Source: Roseburia sp. AM59-24XD
GTDB lineage: Bacteria > Bacillota > Clostridia > Lachnospirales > Lachnospiraceae
Assembly (NCBI RefSeq): GCF_003478445.1
Contig: NZ_QUET01000008.1
Location: forward strand, 59,632 to 123,631
DNA length: 64,000 nucleotides
Direction: 5' to 3'
Numbering within the stretch: position 1 is the first letter of the stretch; every line of letters starts with the position of its first letter. A model generated the notes under the pieces. It had not been told where the DNA came from. It did not search any database and was given only the letters and a program-made list of their open reading frames with translations. A program made the translations under genes and the position numbers. Below are positions 55,573 to 63,549 of this stretch, piece after piece.

Positions 55573-55612
55573 CGAGTCTATTTTTGCGTATGCAAAAAAG
55601 ACTCGTTTTTGT
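55573..55612 (+). terminator. Attenuator terminator before the ABC-F gene
   Basis: CGAGTC pairs with GACTCG and TTTTTGC with GCAAAAA, with loop GTAT, followed by TTTTTGTG. It ends about 48 bases before the ATG, so it would stop transcription unless an antiterminator forms. Confidence 0.75.
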
Positions 55613-55659
55613 GTGTTCAAAATAATAATTGGCTCAGACTTCGAAAAGGAGAAACTTTA

Positions 55660-57204
55660 ATGTTGCAGATAAAAAAATTAAATTTAACACATAAAAAAGA
55701 CCTGAGAATAATTCTTAATGATTTCAACCTTGTGCTAAATGATGGAGATAAGGCAGTTATTATTGGAGAAGAGGGAAATGGGAAATCGACATTAATGAAG
55801 TGGATATACAATCCGTCGCTTGTAGAAAACTATATAGAAGCAGATGGGGAAAGGATAATGGGACACGAACGTCTTGGTTATCTTCCGCAGGAGATGCTCG
55901 ATGAAGATAAGGAAAAAACAATATACGAATATTTTTCTGAAGAGGAAATATTCTGGGAGAAAACGCCTAAAGAATTGTCTGTTATTGCGGGAAAATTTGG
56001 AATGAAAAATGATTTTTTCTACAGTAACCAGACAATGGGTAGTCTTTCAGGAGGCGAAAAAGTCAAGACACAACTTATGAGGCTTTTCATTCGCGATGTT
56101 TCTGTGCTGTTGTTGGACGAACCTTCCAATGACATCGACATTGCGACGCTTACATTACTGGAAAAAATCATAAATGACTGGAAGCACATTGTGCTTTTTA
56201 TTTCACACGATGAAACGCTGATAGAGCGTACTGCCAACATGGTGATACATATCGAGCAGATTATACGAAAAACAAAGGCGAGATATACCGTGGCAAAGCT
56301 TCCCTATAGACGCTATGTGGAAGAACGGCTTCATAAATTTGAAATCCAAAAACAGCGGGCACTGAGTGACCGTAGGGAGAAAAAGATTCGCGATGAAAAA
56401 TATCAAAGAGTTATGCAGAGTGTACAAGGTGCATTAAGAAGTTGTACCAGACAAGCACCGTCTGTTGCCAAAAACTTAAAGGACAAAATGCATACGGTTA
56501 AGGCAATGGAACGAAGATTTGAAAAAGAAGATGAAAATATGACTCAGATGCCGGAACAGGAAGAAGCAATCTTTGTCAAATTAGGGGATGAAAACTCACA
56601 CATTCCCGCAGGAAAAACGGTCATAGAATATGAACTTTCAAAGCTTGTGACTCCGGATGGCAAAAGAATTTTAGCAGAAGGAATTCATTTAAAAATAAAA
56701 GGTTCAGAAAAAATCTGTATGATAGGAGCCAACGGGGCAGGAAAAACGACTCTTCTAAAAAAGATAGCGGAAGAACTCCTAAATCGGAATGACATTAAAG
56801 CAGAATATATGCCTCAAACTTATGAAGACCTGCTGGATTTGGATGTTACACCGGTTGATTACCTTGATAAAACAGGAGATAAAGAAGAGCGTACAAGAAT
56901 TAGAACATACCTTGGTTCACTTAAATACACACCAGATGAAATGGAGCATCCGATTCGGGAGTTATCAGGCGGACAAAAGGCGAAAGTGCTTCTCTTGAGG
57001 ATGAGCTTAAGTGGTGCAAATGTTCTTATTCTGGATGAACCGACAAGAAATTTTTCACCATTGTCCGGTCCGGTAATAAGAAAAATGCTCCGAGAATTTC
57101 CGGGGGCTGTCATTAGCATTTCTCACGATAGAAAGTATATTGAAGAGGTGTGCGATAAAATATATCAGCTAAATCCTAATGGATTACAGCTAATTGGTGA
57201 TTGA
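55660..57204 (+). CDS. ABC-F family ATPase, probable ribosomal protection protein
   Basis: A 514-residue protein with two ABC ATPase domains and no membrane segments. Domain 1: Walker A GEEGNGKST, signature LSGGEKVKTQ, Walker B LLLDEPSNDID. The interdomain linker (about 220-330) is charged and helical. Domain 2: GANGAGKTT, LSGGQKAKVLL, LDEPTRNFSPLSG. Resistance ABC-F proteins push drugs off the ribosome. The attenuator upstream and the lincosamide nucleotidyltransferase downstream support this role; the drug class is inferred. The ATG at 55660 follows AAAAGGAG. Confidence 0.82.
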   Translation: MLQIKKLNLTHKKDLRIILNDFNLVLNDGDKAVIIGEEGNGKSTLMKWIYNPSLVENYIEADGERIMGHERLGYLPQEMLDEDKEKTIYEYFSEEEIFWEKTPKELSVIAGKFGMKNDFFYSNQTMGSLSGGEKVKTQLMRLFIRDVSVLLLDEPSNDIDIATLTLLEKIINDWKHIVLFISHDETLIERTANMVIHIEQIIRKTKARYTVAKLPYRRYVEERLHKFEIQKQRALSDRREKKIRDEKYQRVMQSVQGALRSCTRQAPSVAKNLKDKMHTVKAMERRFEKEDENMTQMPEQEEAIFVKLGDENSHIPAGKTVIEYELSKLVTPDGKRILAEGIHLKIKGSEKICMIGANGAGKTTLLKKIAEELLNRNDIKAEYMPQTYEDLLDLDVTPVDYLDKTGDKEERTRIRTYLGSLKYTPDEMEHPIRELSGGQKAKVLLLRMSLSGANVLILDEPTRNFSPLSGPVIRKMLREFPGAVISISHDRKYIEEVCDKIYQLNPNGLQLIGD

Positions 57205-57288
57205 TAACAAAAAGGATGAAAGACTGACAAATTTCAGGCTTTTAGTGAGTTGGAAAGCATACAAAGATTTGAATTTGGAGGATAGATT

Positions 57289-57786
57289 ATGGTACGTACA
57301 GAAGATGCATGTGAAATTATAAAATATGCTTTGCAAAACGAAATTAAAGTATATTTAGATGGCGGATGGGGTGTTGATGCACTTCTTAAAAGAGAATCAA
57401 GAATACACAATGATATTGATTTGTTTGTTGAACTGAAACATTATCATGATTATATTTATGTGATTAAGCAGCATGGATTTGAGGAAGTAAATACTGATTA
57501 TACAACGGATGGTCATACTGTCTGGAAAGATGATAAACAAAGAATCATTGATTTACATTGTTTTGAATTTACAGATGACGGAATTGTTTATGAGGGAGAT
57601 ATATTTCCATCAAAAACTTTTTCCGGTATTGGAAAAGTTGGAGATATAACTGTTTCTTGTATTGAACCATTGAGTCAGGTAATGCTTCATTTGGGATATG
57701 AACACGATAAAAATGATGTGCATGATGTGATGCTGTTGTGTGAAACATTTCAAATAGCAATACCAGATGAATATAAGGAAAAGTAA
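57289..57786 (+). CDS. Lincosamide nucleotidyltransferase (Lnu(C)-like)
   Basis: A 165-residue nucleotidyltransferase. The motif YLDGGWGVDALL ... HNDIDLFVELK gives the metal-binding aspartates, and CIEPLSQVMLHLGYEHDKNDVHDVMLLCE matches the C-terminal part of Lnu(C)-type enzymes (about 164 residues). These inactivate lincomycin and clindamycin by adenylylation. It lies 84 bases after the ABC-F gene and is probably co-transcribed. The exact allele cannot be told by eye. Confidence 0.82.
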   Translation: MVRTEDACEIIKYALQNEIKVYLDGGWGVDALLKRESRIHNDIDLFVELKHYHDYIYVIKQHGFEEVNTDYTTDGHTVWKDDKQRIIDLHCFEFTDDGIVYEGDIFPSKTFSGIGKVGDITVSCIEPLSQVMLHLGYEHDKNDVHDVMLLCETFQIAIPDEYKEK

Positions 57787-58196
57787 AATTTCAGTTTTGT
57801 GTTGAATCTCTAAGCAAAATAGCTTATAATTTGACATGCTACATATAGTTATTATCCACAGTTATCGAGTAGGTGTTATCAATGCCGATAACAAAATGAT
57901 AACATTAGCTCGTATAGGCAGGATAATATGGATATATCAAATAATCAAAAGAACGAGAAACATTACAGAGAATAATTCCTAAACAAAAAGCGTTAGTCTT
58001 TGTAGAGTTTGAATAAGAAGAAAATAGCGGGAAGCCTTGTAAATAGGGGCTTCCTGGTTTTGATGTAAGCAGAACAAGATGCATGTGTTGTGAGAAGAAA
58101 AAGAACAAGGGGATATATTTACATAACGTAAGCAGGGGATTAGATAAAAGTATATGATATTTGCATCATAGTAGTTAAAAAGAAAGGAAGAGTAGC
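57787..58196. other. Junction-like gap between resistance and defence cargo
   Basis: 410 bases without a gene. It contains GATAACAAAATGATAACA (57887-57904), one base different from 49350-49367 near the left end. It also contains a hairpin GGAAGCC/GGCTTCC (58030-58054) that resembles the attachment-site neighbourhood. It may be an old element end, which would make the element composite. Confidence 0.45.
57887..57904 (+). repeat. Internal copy of the left-end GATAACA repeat
   Basis: GATAACAAAATGATAACA matches 49350-49367 at 17 of 18 bases. Two GATAACA half-sites are 11 bases apart. It may be an arm-type integrase site or a remnant of an element end. Confidence 0.4.
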
Positions 58197-59066
58197 GTGT
58201 TTTTTTCTCCGTTGAGATATCCAGGTGGTAAAGGAAAACTAGAGCCATTTATGGAATTATTGATTAAACAAACAGGACATTTCGGTGGAACATATGTGGA
58301 GCCATTTGCTGGTGGCGCAGGAATTGCATTAGAATTGTTGGAAAAGGAAATTGTCAATGAAATAGTTATCAATGATTTGGATAAGGGAATTTATTCGTTT
58401 TGGCGAGCAATTCTTACTGAGACAAATAGATTTATAGATGATATTCGAAATGTAGAATTGACAGTTAATGAATGGAATAGACAACGTCAAGTGATTGATG
58501 ATTGTAGACGATATAGTTATGAACTTGGATTTGCTACTTTTTATATGAATCGGACAAATAGATCAGGAATAATAAAAGGTGGTGTAATAGGGGGTGTGGA
58601 GCAGGCTGGCACTTGGAAAATGAATGCGAGATTCAATAGGGAAGGATTAATCGAACGTATCGCTAAGATTGCCGAAAAGAAAAGTCGTATCCATTTATAT
58701 AATAAGGATGTTAGTTCGTTTGTTTTAAATTATTTGCCAAGATATCAACAAAATGCATTTGTTTATTTTGACCCGCCCTATTTTGAAAAGGGAAAACAAT
58801 TGTACTTGAATTTCTTTTCGTATAATGACCATGTTAGAATTGAGAGAATGATAGATAATCATGTTAATTGTGACTGGGTTATTACATATGATGATGTTCA
58901 AGAAATCGCGGATATTTATCAAAATCATATTTTGAGAAGGATTGATTTGAATTACAGTGCTGCTGTAAAGAGAAAAGCAAGTGAGATTATTGTATTTAGA
59001 CATCCAGATATGATACCAACGGATATTCAATTGCAGCAGAGTGGGATTTGTGTGAATTTACGATAA
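58197..59066 (+). CDS. DNA adenine N6-methyltransferase (Dam/D12 class)
   Basis: A 289-residue class D12 methylase. The SAM-binding start is PLRYPGGKGKLE (about 5-16), followed by YVEPFAGGAGIALELL, and the catalytic motif is DPPYF (Asp192-Pro-Pro-Tyr195). The GTG start follows AAAGGAAG. It lies 12 bases before the OLD-like ATPase gene and has a low G+C content, like the rest of the defence cargo. With that partner it could form a modification-guarded restriction unit, in which Dam protects host DNA. Target sequence unknown. Confidence 0.9.
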   Translation: MFFSPLRYPGGKGKLEPFMELLIKQTGHFGGTYVEPFAGGAGIALELLEKEIVNEIVINDLDKGIYSFWRAILTETNRFIDDIRNVELTVNEWNRQRQVIDDCRRYSYELGFATFYMNRTNRSGIIKGGVIGGVEQAGTWKMNARFNREGLIERIAKIAEKKSRIHLYNKDVSSFVLNYLPRYQQNAFVYFDPPYFEKGKQLYLNFFSYNDHVRIERMIDNHVNCDWVITYDDVQEIADIYQNHILRRIDLNYSAAVKRKASEIIVFRHPDMIPTDIQLQQSGICVNLR

Positions 59067-59078
59067 AGGAGAACAGAG

Positions 59079-60680
59079 ATGTACAAATTATTAAAATTGA
59101 ATGATTTTAGGCAATTTAAGAATATGAATATTTTATTAGGAAAAAATATCACTGTTTTAGCTGGTCGGAATTCAACGGGAAAATCTACAATTTTAGGTGT
59201 GCTAGCTAATAGCGGTGAATTGAAAAAGAAGGATGGTACTACATATTCTAATAGACGGTTTAGAGCAGAATTTAGCGAGATATTTCATGGAAGTAAAAAA
59301 TATGATGCATCTGGCTCGGACAGAATACAAATTGATATAGTTGATGAAAACGATAATATAATAGATTACAGGAAGTTTCGGACTGCTTGGCAAAATGAAA
59401 AAGGAAAGGATCGGTTTAGGGTCATTCCAATAAAGTTTTTAGATGGTGGAAAAAAGACAGAAGCAAAAATGCAGATACCTGTAAGTTATTTGGGCTTATC
59501 AAGATTATTTCCTATAGGTGAGGCAAACGAGGAAAAAATTGTCAAAAATAAGATAAATTTTATGGATGATAAACAAAAGAATTGGTTTATTGAGCAATAT
59601 AAGCAGATTCTATCATTGTACGATACGGTTACGGACATTAGTAATTATTCTATAGGAGAAACAGATAAGAAAAAGGGGGTTGGAATTGAAACTGACAAAT
59701 ATGACTATCTTACAAATTCGTCTGGTCAAGATAATTTGGGGCAGATTTTAATGGCTATTTTATCGTTTAAAAGACTGAAATTGCAGCGAGAAGACTGGAC
59801 AGGTGGTCTTTTGCTGATTGATGAAATCGATGCAACTCTTCATCCGGCTGCACAGAAGAGATTGATTGATCTGCTGATAAAGGAAGCAAAGATAAATAAC
59901 ATACAAGTTGTGGTTACAACACACAGTTCCGATTTGCTTAAGCATATTTGCAATAAGACTGCACATAATAGTGATAGTAAGAATAATAATGTTGAATTGT
60001 ATTATTTCACAAATGGAAATCGCCATTTGGAAATGAGACGAAATCCAGAGTATTCGACAAATGAAAATGATTTATTGGTGGAGTCTATGTTGCAAAACGC
60101 AAATAAAGTAAAAATTTATTCAGAAGATGCGGAAAATAGGTGGTTTATAAAAAAACTTGTGCCAGAATATTTACCCTATGTGGATATGTTGGATGTTAAA
60201 ATTGGCTGTGATCAGTTGTTAAGTTTGTATACAGGAGATGTGTCATATTTTGGAAATGTTTTGATTGTGCTTGATGGTGATGTGGCGGACAAGGATCTGC
60301 AAACAATTCCTGAACAATTAAGAAAACGATTGAACAATATTATTAGATTGCCAGGAAATGTCAGACCAGAGGAAGTAATATACAACTATGTTTTGAGTTT
60401 GGAGTCAGAACATCCATATTGGGAAAACGCAGTTAAAGTTGATATGAATTGGACTTATTTTAAAGAAAATGGTCCTGAATCTTCTCGATATAATAAAGGA
60501 AAGGAACGGGAGAATTATAAAAAATGGTTTGAGGATCATCAGGCAATTTTTGATTCAACAAGGTTATATGATTTTTGGGCAGCCGATAATAAGGACTTGG
60601 TGGAGAAATTTAAAACAAACTTTGTTGATTCGTATAATGCTGTAGCCGGTAGAATTTTTGCTAACACAATTAAAGATTAA
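59079..60680 (+). CDS. OLD-like AAA ATPase, possible TOPRIM nuclease
   Basis: A 533-residue protein with an N-terminal SMC/ABC-like ATPase: Walker A GRNSTGKST (29-37), Walker B LLLIDEIDATLHP (Asp248-Glu249), and TTHSSDLL. The C-terminal third resembles a degenerate TOPRIM region (YSEDAENRWFIKKLV, then NVLIVLDGDVADKD), as in OLD or PARIS-type proteins. Paired with the Dam gene (12-base gap), it probably acts in phage or plasmid defence. The nuclease part needs structure-based checking. Confidence 0.7.
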   Translation: MYKLLKLNDFRQFKNMNILLGKNITVLAGRNSTGKSTILGVLANSGELKKKDGTTYSNRRFRAEFSEIFHGSKKYDASGSDRIQIDIVDENDNIIDYRKFRTAWQNEKGKDRFRVIPIKFLDGGKKTEAKMQIPVSYLGLSRLFPIGEANEEKIVKNKINFMDDKQKNWFIEQYKQILSLYDTVTDISNYSIGETDKKKGVGIETDKYDYLTNSSGQDNLGQILMAILSFKRLKLQREDWTGGLLLIDEIDATLHPAAQKRLIDLLIKEAKINNIQVVVTTHSSDLLKHICNKTAHNSDSKNNNVELYYFTNGNRHLEMRRNPEYSTNENDLLVESMLQNANKVKIYSEDAENRWFIKKLVPEYLPYVDMLDVKIGCDQLLSLYTGDVSYFGNVLIVLDGDVADKDLQTIPEQLRKRLNNIIRLPGNVRPEEVIYNYVLSLESEHPYWENAVKVDMNWTYFKENGPESSRYNKGKERENYKKWFEDHQAIFDSTRLYDFWAADNKDLVEKFKTNFVDSYNAVAGRIFANTIKD

Positions 60681-60906
60681 TGATATAGTGACACTTTATA
60701 TTAGAGTATATCAAATCATAAAATATGCAAAAATTTCAATATGAGGTTATATTGTATATCGAAAATAATAAGATCAATCTGTAATATGACAGAGGTTGCG
60801 TAGAATGAAATAATGGAAATTAGTGTAAATAGTGAGACCGTTTCAAGTTTTGTGTAAACTCAAAAAACTGACATTTTGTTTCAAAGCAGATTTGAGGAGA
60901 TAGTTA

Positions 60907-61388
60907 ATGATAGAAAGTACGAAGGTAGAATTTGGCAGAACATCAGATATTGATTCATGGATGCAATTAGTGAGAAAAGTAAGTTGGGATTTTCCGGGAT
61001 TAGAGGCAGAGCAGAGTATAGATGAACACAAAATAATAGTATTGAAATTCATGAATGATAAACGTGCTTTGTGCGTGAAGAACGAACAAGATATTGTTGG
61101 CGTGCTTTTATATTCAAGAAAGCATAACATGATATGTTGTCTGGCTGTTGATCCAGCTTATCGAAAAAGGGGAATTGCTTCGCTTCTTTTAAAAGAGGCA
61201 CTTGATAAACTTGATAGAGATAAAGATATAACTGTGTCTACATTTAGAGAAAATGATGTTAAAGGAATTGCACCTAGAAAATTATATAAGAAATCGGATT
61301 TGAAGAGGGCGAGCTGATTGAAGAATTTGGATATCCTAATCAAAGGTTTGTGTTATATAAAGCATCAAATAAAGAGTATACGGAATAA
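60907..61388 (+). pseudogene. GNAT-family N-acetyltransferase, frameshifted
   Basis: An acetyltransferase of about 160 residues. Motif A is visible (CLAVDPAYRKRGIASLLLKEAL). The first frame ends early (KSDLKRAS, stop 61317), but the next frame continues with the expected tail IGFEEGELIEEFGYPNQRF and VLYKASNKEYTE (to 61388). One A missing from the AAA run at 61291-61293 explains it. The ribosome site is GAGGAG. The acceptor is unknown; it may be a passenger rather than part of the defence system. Possibly a sequencing error. Confidence 0.8.
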
Positions 61389-61677
61389 ATTCAGAACAAA
61401 TATATATGGTAACGCAAAGAACATTTCGAATGTTTTGAAAGCTCTATATATAGATAAAAAATATTGGAAACTTACATACAAATGTCGAACTGTGTCGAAA
61501 GAAAAACAATGTATTTATAAAAATTATATGATATTCTTATATTAGTTGATATGTGTCATTAGTTGATGCTTTTTGTCGAATGAATGAGAACAAGTACGTT
61601 ATTCGAAATCATTGCCTTATACAGTTTCGTACACATTTTAATGATGCATTGTTTTTGAAGAAAGGTGGGTTATAACA
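61389..61677. other. Intergenic region ahead of the caspase-TIR operon
   Basis: 289 AT-rich bases. No gene is seen. It should contain the promoter of the caspase operon, but no clear -35/-10 pair stands out. The AAAGGTGGG ribosome site is at the end. Confidence 0.4.
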
Positions 61678-62646
61678 ATGAAGAAAGCGTTAATAGTTGG
61701 TTTAAATGATTATCCGAACAGTAAATTAGAGTGGTGTGATAATGATGCGATTGCAATGAAGGAATTGATAGAATCTAATGGTGATGGTTCCCCTAATTTT
61801 GATGTGGTTTCAATTATTGATAGCTGTACAAAAAATAATTTAAAAGCAGCTATTGGGAAACTATTTGTTGACGATGCAGATATAGCCCTTTTATACTTTT
61901 CAGGACATGGTACAAATATAGATGGCGGATATCTTTGTACTACGGATTTTTCGGAAAGTGATTATGGCGTTAGAATGACGGATGTATTAGAAATGGCTAA
62001 TAAATCTCACTGTAAGAATAAAATTATCATTTTAGATTGTTGTTTTGCGGCTAAAATGGGCGAGACTATATTACTTAATAATAATTCTGTTCTGGGGGAA
62101 GGCGTAACGATAATAGCAGCAAGTCAATCGTGGCAGACTTCTGCGGAAAATGGTGCTATACAACATGGTGTATTTACTGAATTACTTATCCAAGGATTAA
62201 AAGGAGGTGCCGCTGATATTGGTGGTAATATTACACCAGCAAGTTTATATTCATTCGTAGATCAGTCATTAGGTGCATGGCAGCAGCGTCCTGTTTTCAA
62301 GACGAATATTTCTCGGTTTTTACCATTGAGAACAATACAGGCCAAGGTTCCGAAAAACATACTTAGAAAACTGAGTACATATTTTAAAAATCCGACAGAT
62401 GAGTTCAAATTAGATCCATCATATGAATACACAAATGCACCAGAAATTGAACATAAGGTCATAGAACCATATGCTGATACAGAACATGTTAGTGTTTTTA
62501 AAGAATTGCAATTATTTGAAAGCGTTGGTCTCATAGAACCTGTTGGGACGGAGCATATGTATTTTGCGGCAATGGAAGATAAGTCTTGTAAACTAACTGC
62601 ATTAGGATTACATTATTGGAAATTGTCAAAAGATAGGCGCTTTTAG
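61678..62646 (+). CDS. Caspase-family (C14) protease, probable immune effector
   Basis: A 322-residue caspase-like protease. The fold starts KKALIVGLNDYPNSKLEWCDNDA. The catalytic dyad is His77 (LYFSGHGTN) and Cys122 (IIILDCCFAA). The protease domain covers about 1-220. The C-terminal 100 residues end in a winged-helix-like segment (LFESVGLIEPVGTEHMYFA, then KLTALGLHYWKL), a likely sensing domain. It is followed by two TIR genes after short gaps of 36 and 27 bases. In type IV Thoeris, a TIR-made cyclic nucleotide activates a caspase-like protease and kills the infected cell; this operon fits that logic. Confidence 0.88.
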   Translation: MKKALIVGLNDYPNSKLEWCDNDAIAMKELIESNGDGSPNFDVVSIIDSCTKNNLKAAIGKLFVDDADIALLYFSGHGTNIDGGYLCTTDFSESDYGVRMTDVLEMANKSHCKNKIIILDCCFAAKMGETILLNNNSVLGEGVTIIAASQSWQTSAENGAIQHGVFTELLIQGLKGGAADIGGNITPASLYSFVDQSLGAWQQRPVFKTNISRFLPLRTIQAKVPKNILRKLSTYFKNPTDEFKLDPSYEYTNAPEIEHKVIEPYADTEHVSVFKELQLFESVGLIEPVGTEHMYFAAMEDKSCKLTALGLHYWKLSKDRRF

Positions 62647-62682
62647 ATTGTGACATTTTGAAATCATGAGGAGGAATTTAAA

Positions 62683-63066
62683 ATGATTAATGTATTTATA
62701 CCACATCGTTGGAATAACAATGACTATTCAGAAATAAGTGCGTTGCTGGATAGGACGAAGTTTAGTGTGAGGGATTATTCTGTTCCGAGTAGTTCGCCGT
62801 TTGATAATGTCGATAGAAGATACAATGTTGATCCAAAAATACAGAAACAGATAAAGTATGCAAGTGTAGTGGTATGTTCTAATCGACCAGCCAATAATTC
62901 TGGAATGTCGATGGATGAGATACGCTTTGCTATTTCTATTGGTAAACCAGTTGTTGCTGTTAAGATTACTGAAAGTACGAGTTCAAATATTTCAAGTTTA
63001 AATATTCCGGTAATTGCTAAACGAAGAGATTCATTGGAGGATTGGATTCGCCAGAACGTGCATTAA
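62683..63066 (+). CDS. ThsB-like TIR protein (DUF1863/MTH538 type)
   Basis: A 127-residue single-domain protein starting MINVFIPHRWNNNDYSEISALLDRT, which resembles the DUF1863/ThsB branch of TIR domains. The central VVVCSNRPANNSGMSMDEIRFAISIGKPVVAVKI carries a candidate catalytic Glu79 in SMDEI. In Thoeris systems ThsB-type TIR enzymes convert NAD into a signalling cyclic ADP-ribose isomer after phage sensing. The AGGAGG ribosome site and tight spacing place it in the caspase operon. Confidence 0.8.
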   Translation: MINVFIPHRWNNNDYSEISALLDRTKFSVRDYSVPSSSPFDNVDRRYNVDPKIQKQIKYASVVVCSNRPANNSGMSMDEIRFAISIGKPVVAVKITESTSSNISSLNIPVIAKRRDSLEDWIRQNVH

Positions 63067-63093
63067 CATTTATTAAGGATAAGGTGGTAGGGA

Positions 63094-63549
63094 ATGCGAA
63101 TATTTATATCTCATAAATTAGAAGATGCAGCTACAGCAAATTTGATAGCAAAGGAATTGAAAGAAATCAAAGTGGAATGTTATCTTGATTTGCTTGATAA
63201 TTCCATAACAGAAAGCGGTAAAGTTCTAACTGATCATATACGTGCAAACTTAAATGATTGCACAGATATAATTGTTGTCATGTCAAATGTGACAAGATTT
63301 TCACAGTGGGTTCCATTTGAAGTAGGTATGGCAGCGCAAAAAGATATGCCGACAGCAACTTTTTTGAAAGAAGATGTTTCTTTGCCAGATTTCTTACAAT
63401 ATTGGCCTCGGTTAAAGAGGTATACGGATATTAAAAAATACGTATTAGCGAAAAATGAAGTGGATAAAGAATATCGTTTTATTTATGAATCAGTAAGCCA
63501 ACAGCGAAAAACGGAACGTTTTTACGATGTGTTAAAACAACGTTTATAA
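63094..63549 (+). CDS. Second TIR-domain protein (TIR_2 type)
   Basis: A 151-residue protein with a canonical TIR core: MRIFISHKLEDAATANLIAKEL, then DCTDIIVVMSNVTRFSQWVPFEVGMA, in which Trp72 and Glu77 (WVPFE) match the TIR NADase active site. The C-terminal 40 residues are charged and helical. It is of a different subfamily from the preceding ThsB-like protein. Two TIR sensors feeding one effector would widen phage recognition. Last gene of the operon. Confidence 0.82.
   Translation: MRIFISHKLEDAATANLIAKELKEIKVECYLDLLDNSITESGKVLTDHIRANLNDCTDIIVVMSNVTRFSQWVPFEVGMAAQKDMPTATFLKEDVSLPDFLQYWPRLKRYTDIKKYVLAKNEVDKEYRFIYESVSQQRKTERFYDVLKQRL

Larger units (their letters stand above)
55207..55659. 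other. Leader region of the ABC-F resistance gene
   Basis: 453 bases without a conventional gene. It holds an inverted repeat (AAGTGAAAATT / AATTTGCACTT, 55311-55334), a strong promoter, a four-codon upstream ORF and a rho-independent attenuator just before the ABC-F gene. The layout is that of ribosome-mediated attenuation. Confidence 0.7.

Noticed and set aside
61318..61545. Separate small gene after the acetyltransferase
   Set aside because: The family-like tail of the acetyltransferase continues across this stretch in another frame, so this frame is a by-product of the frameshift.
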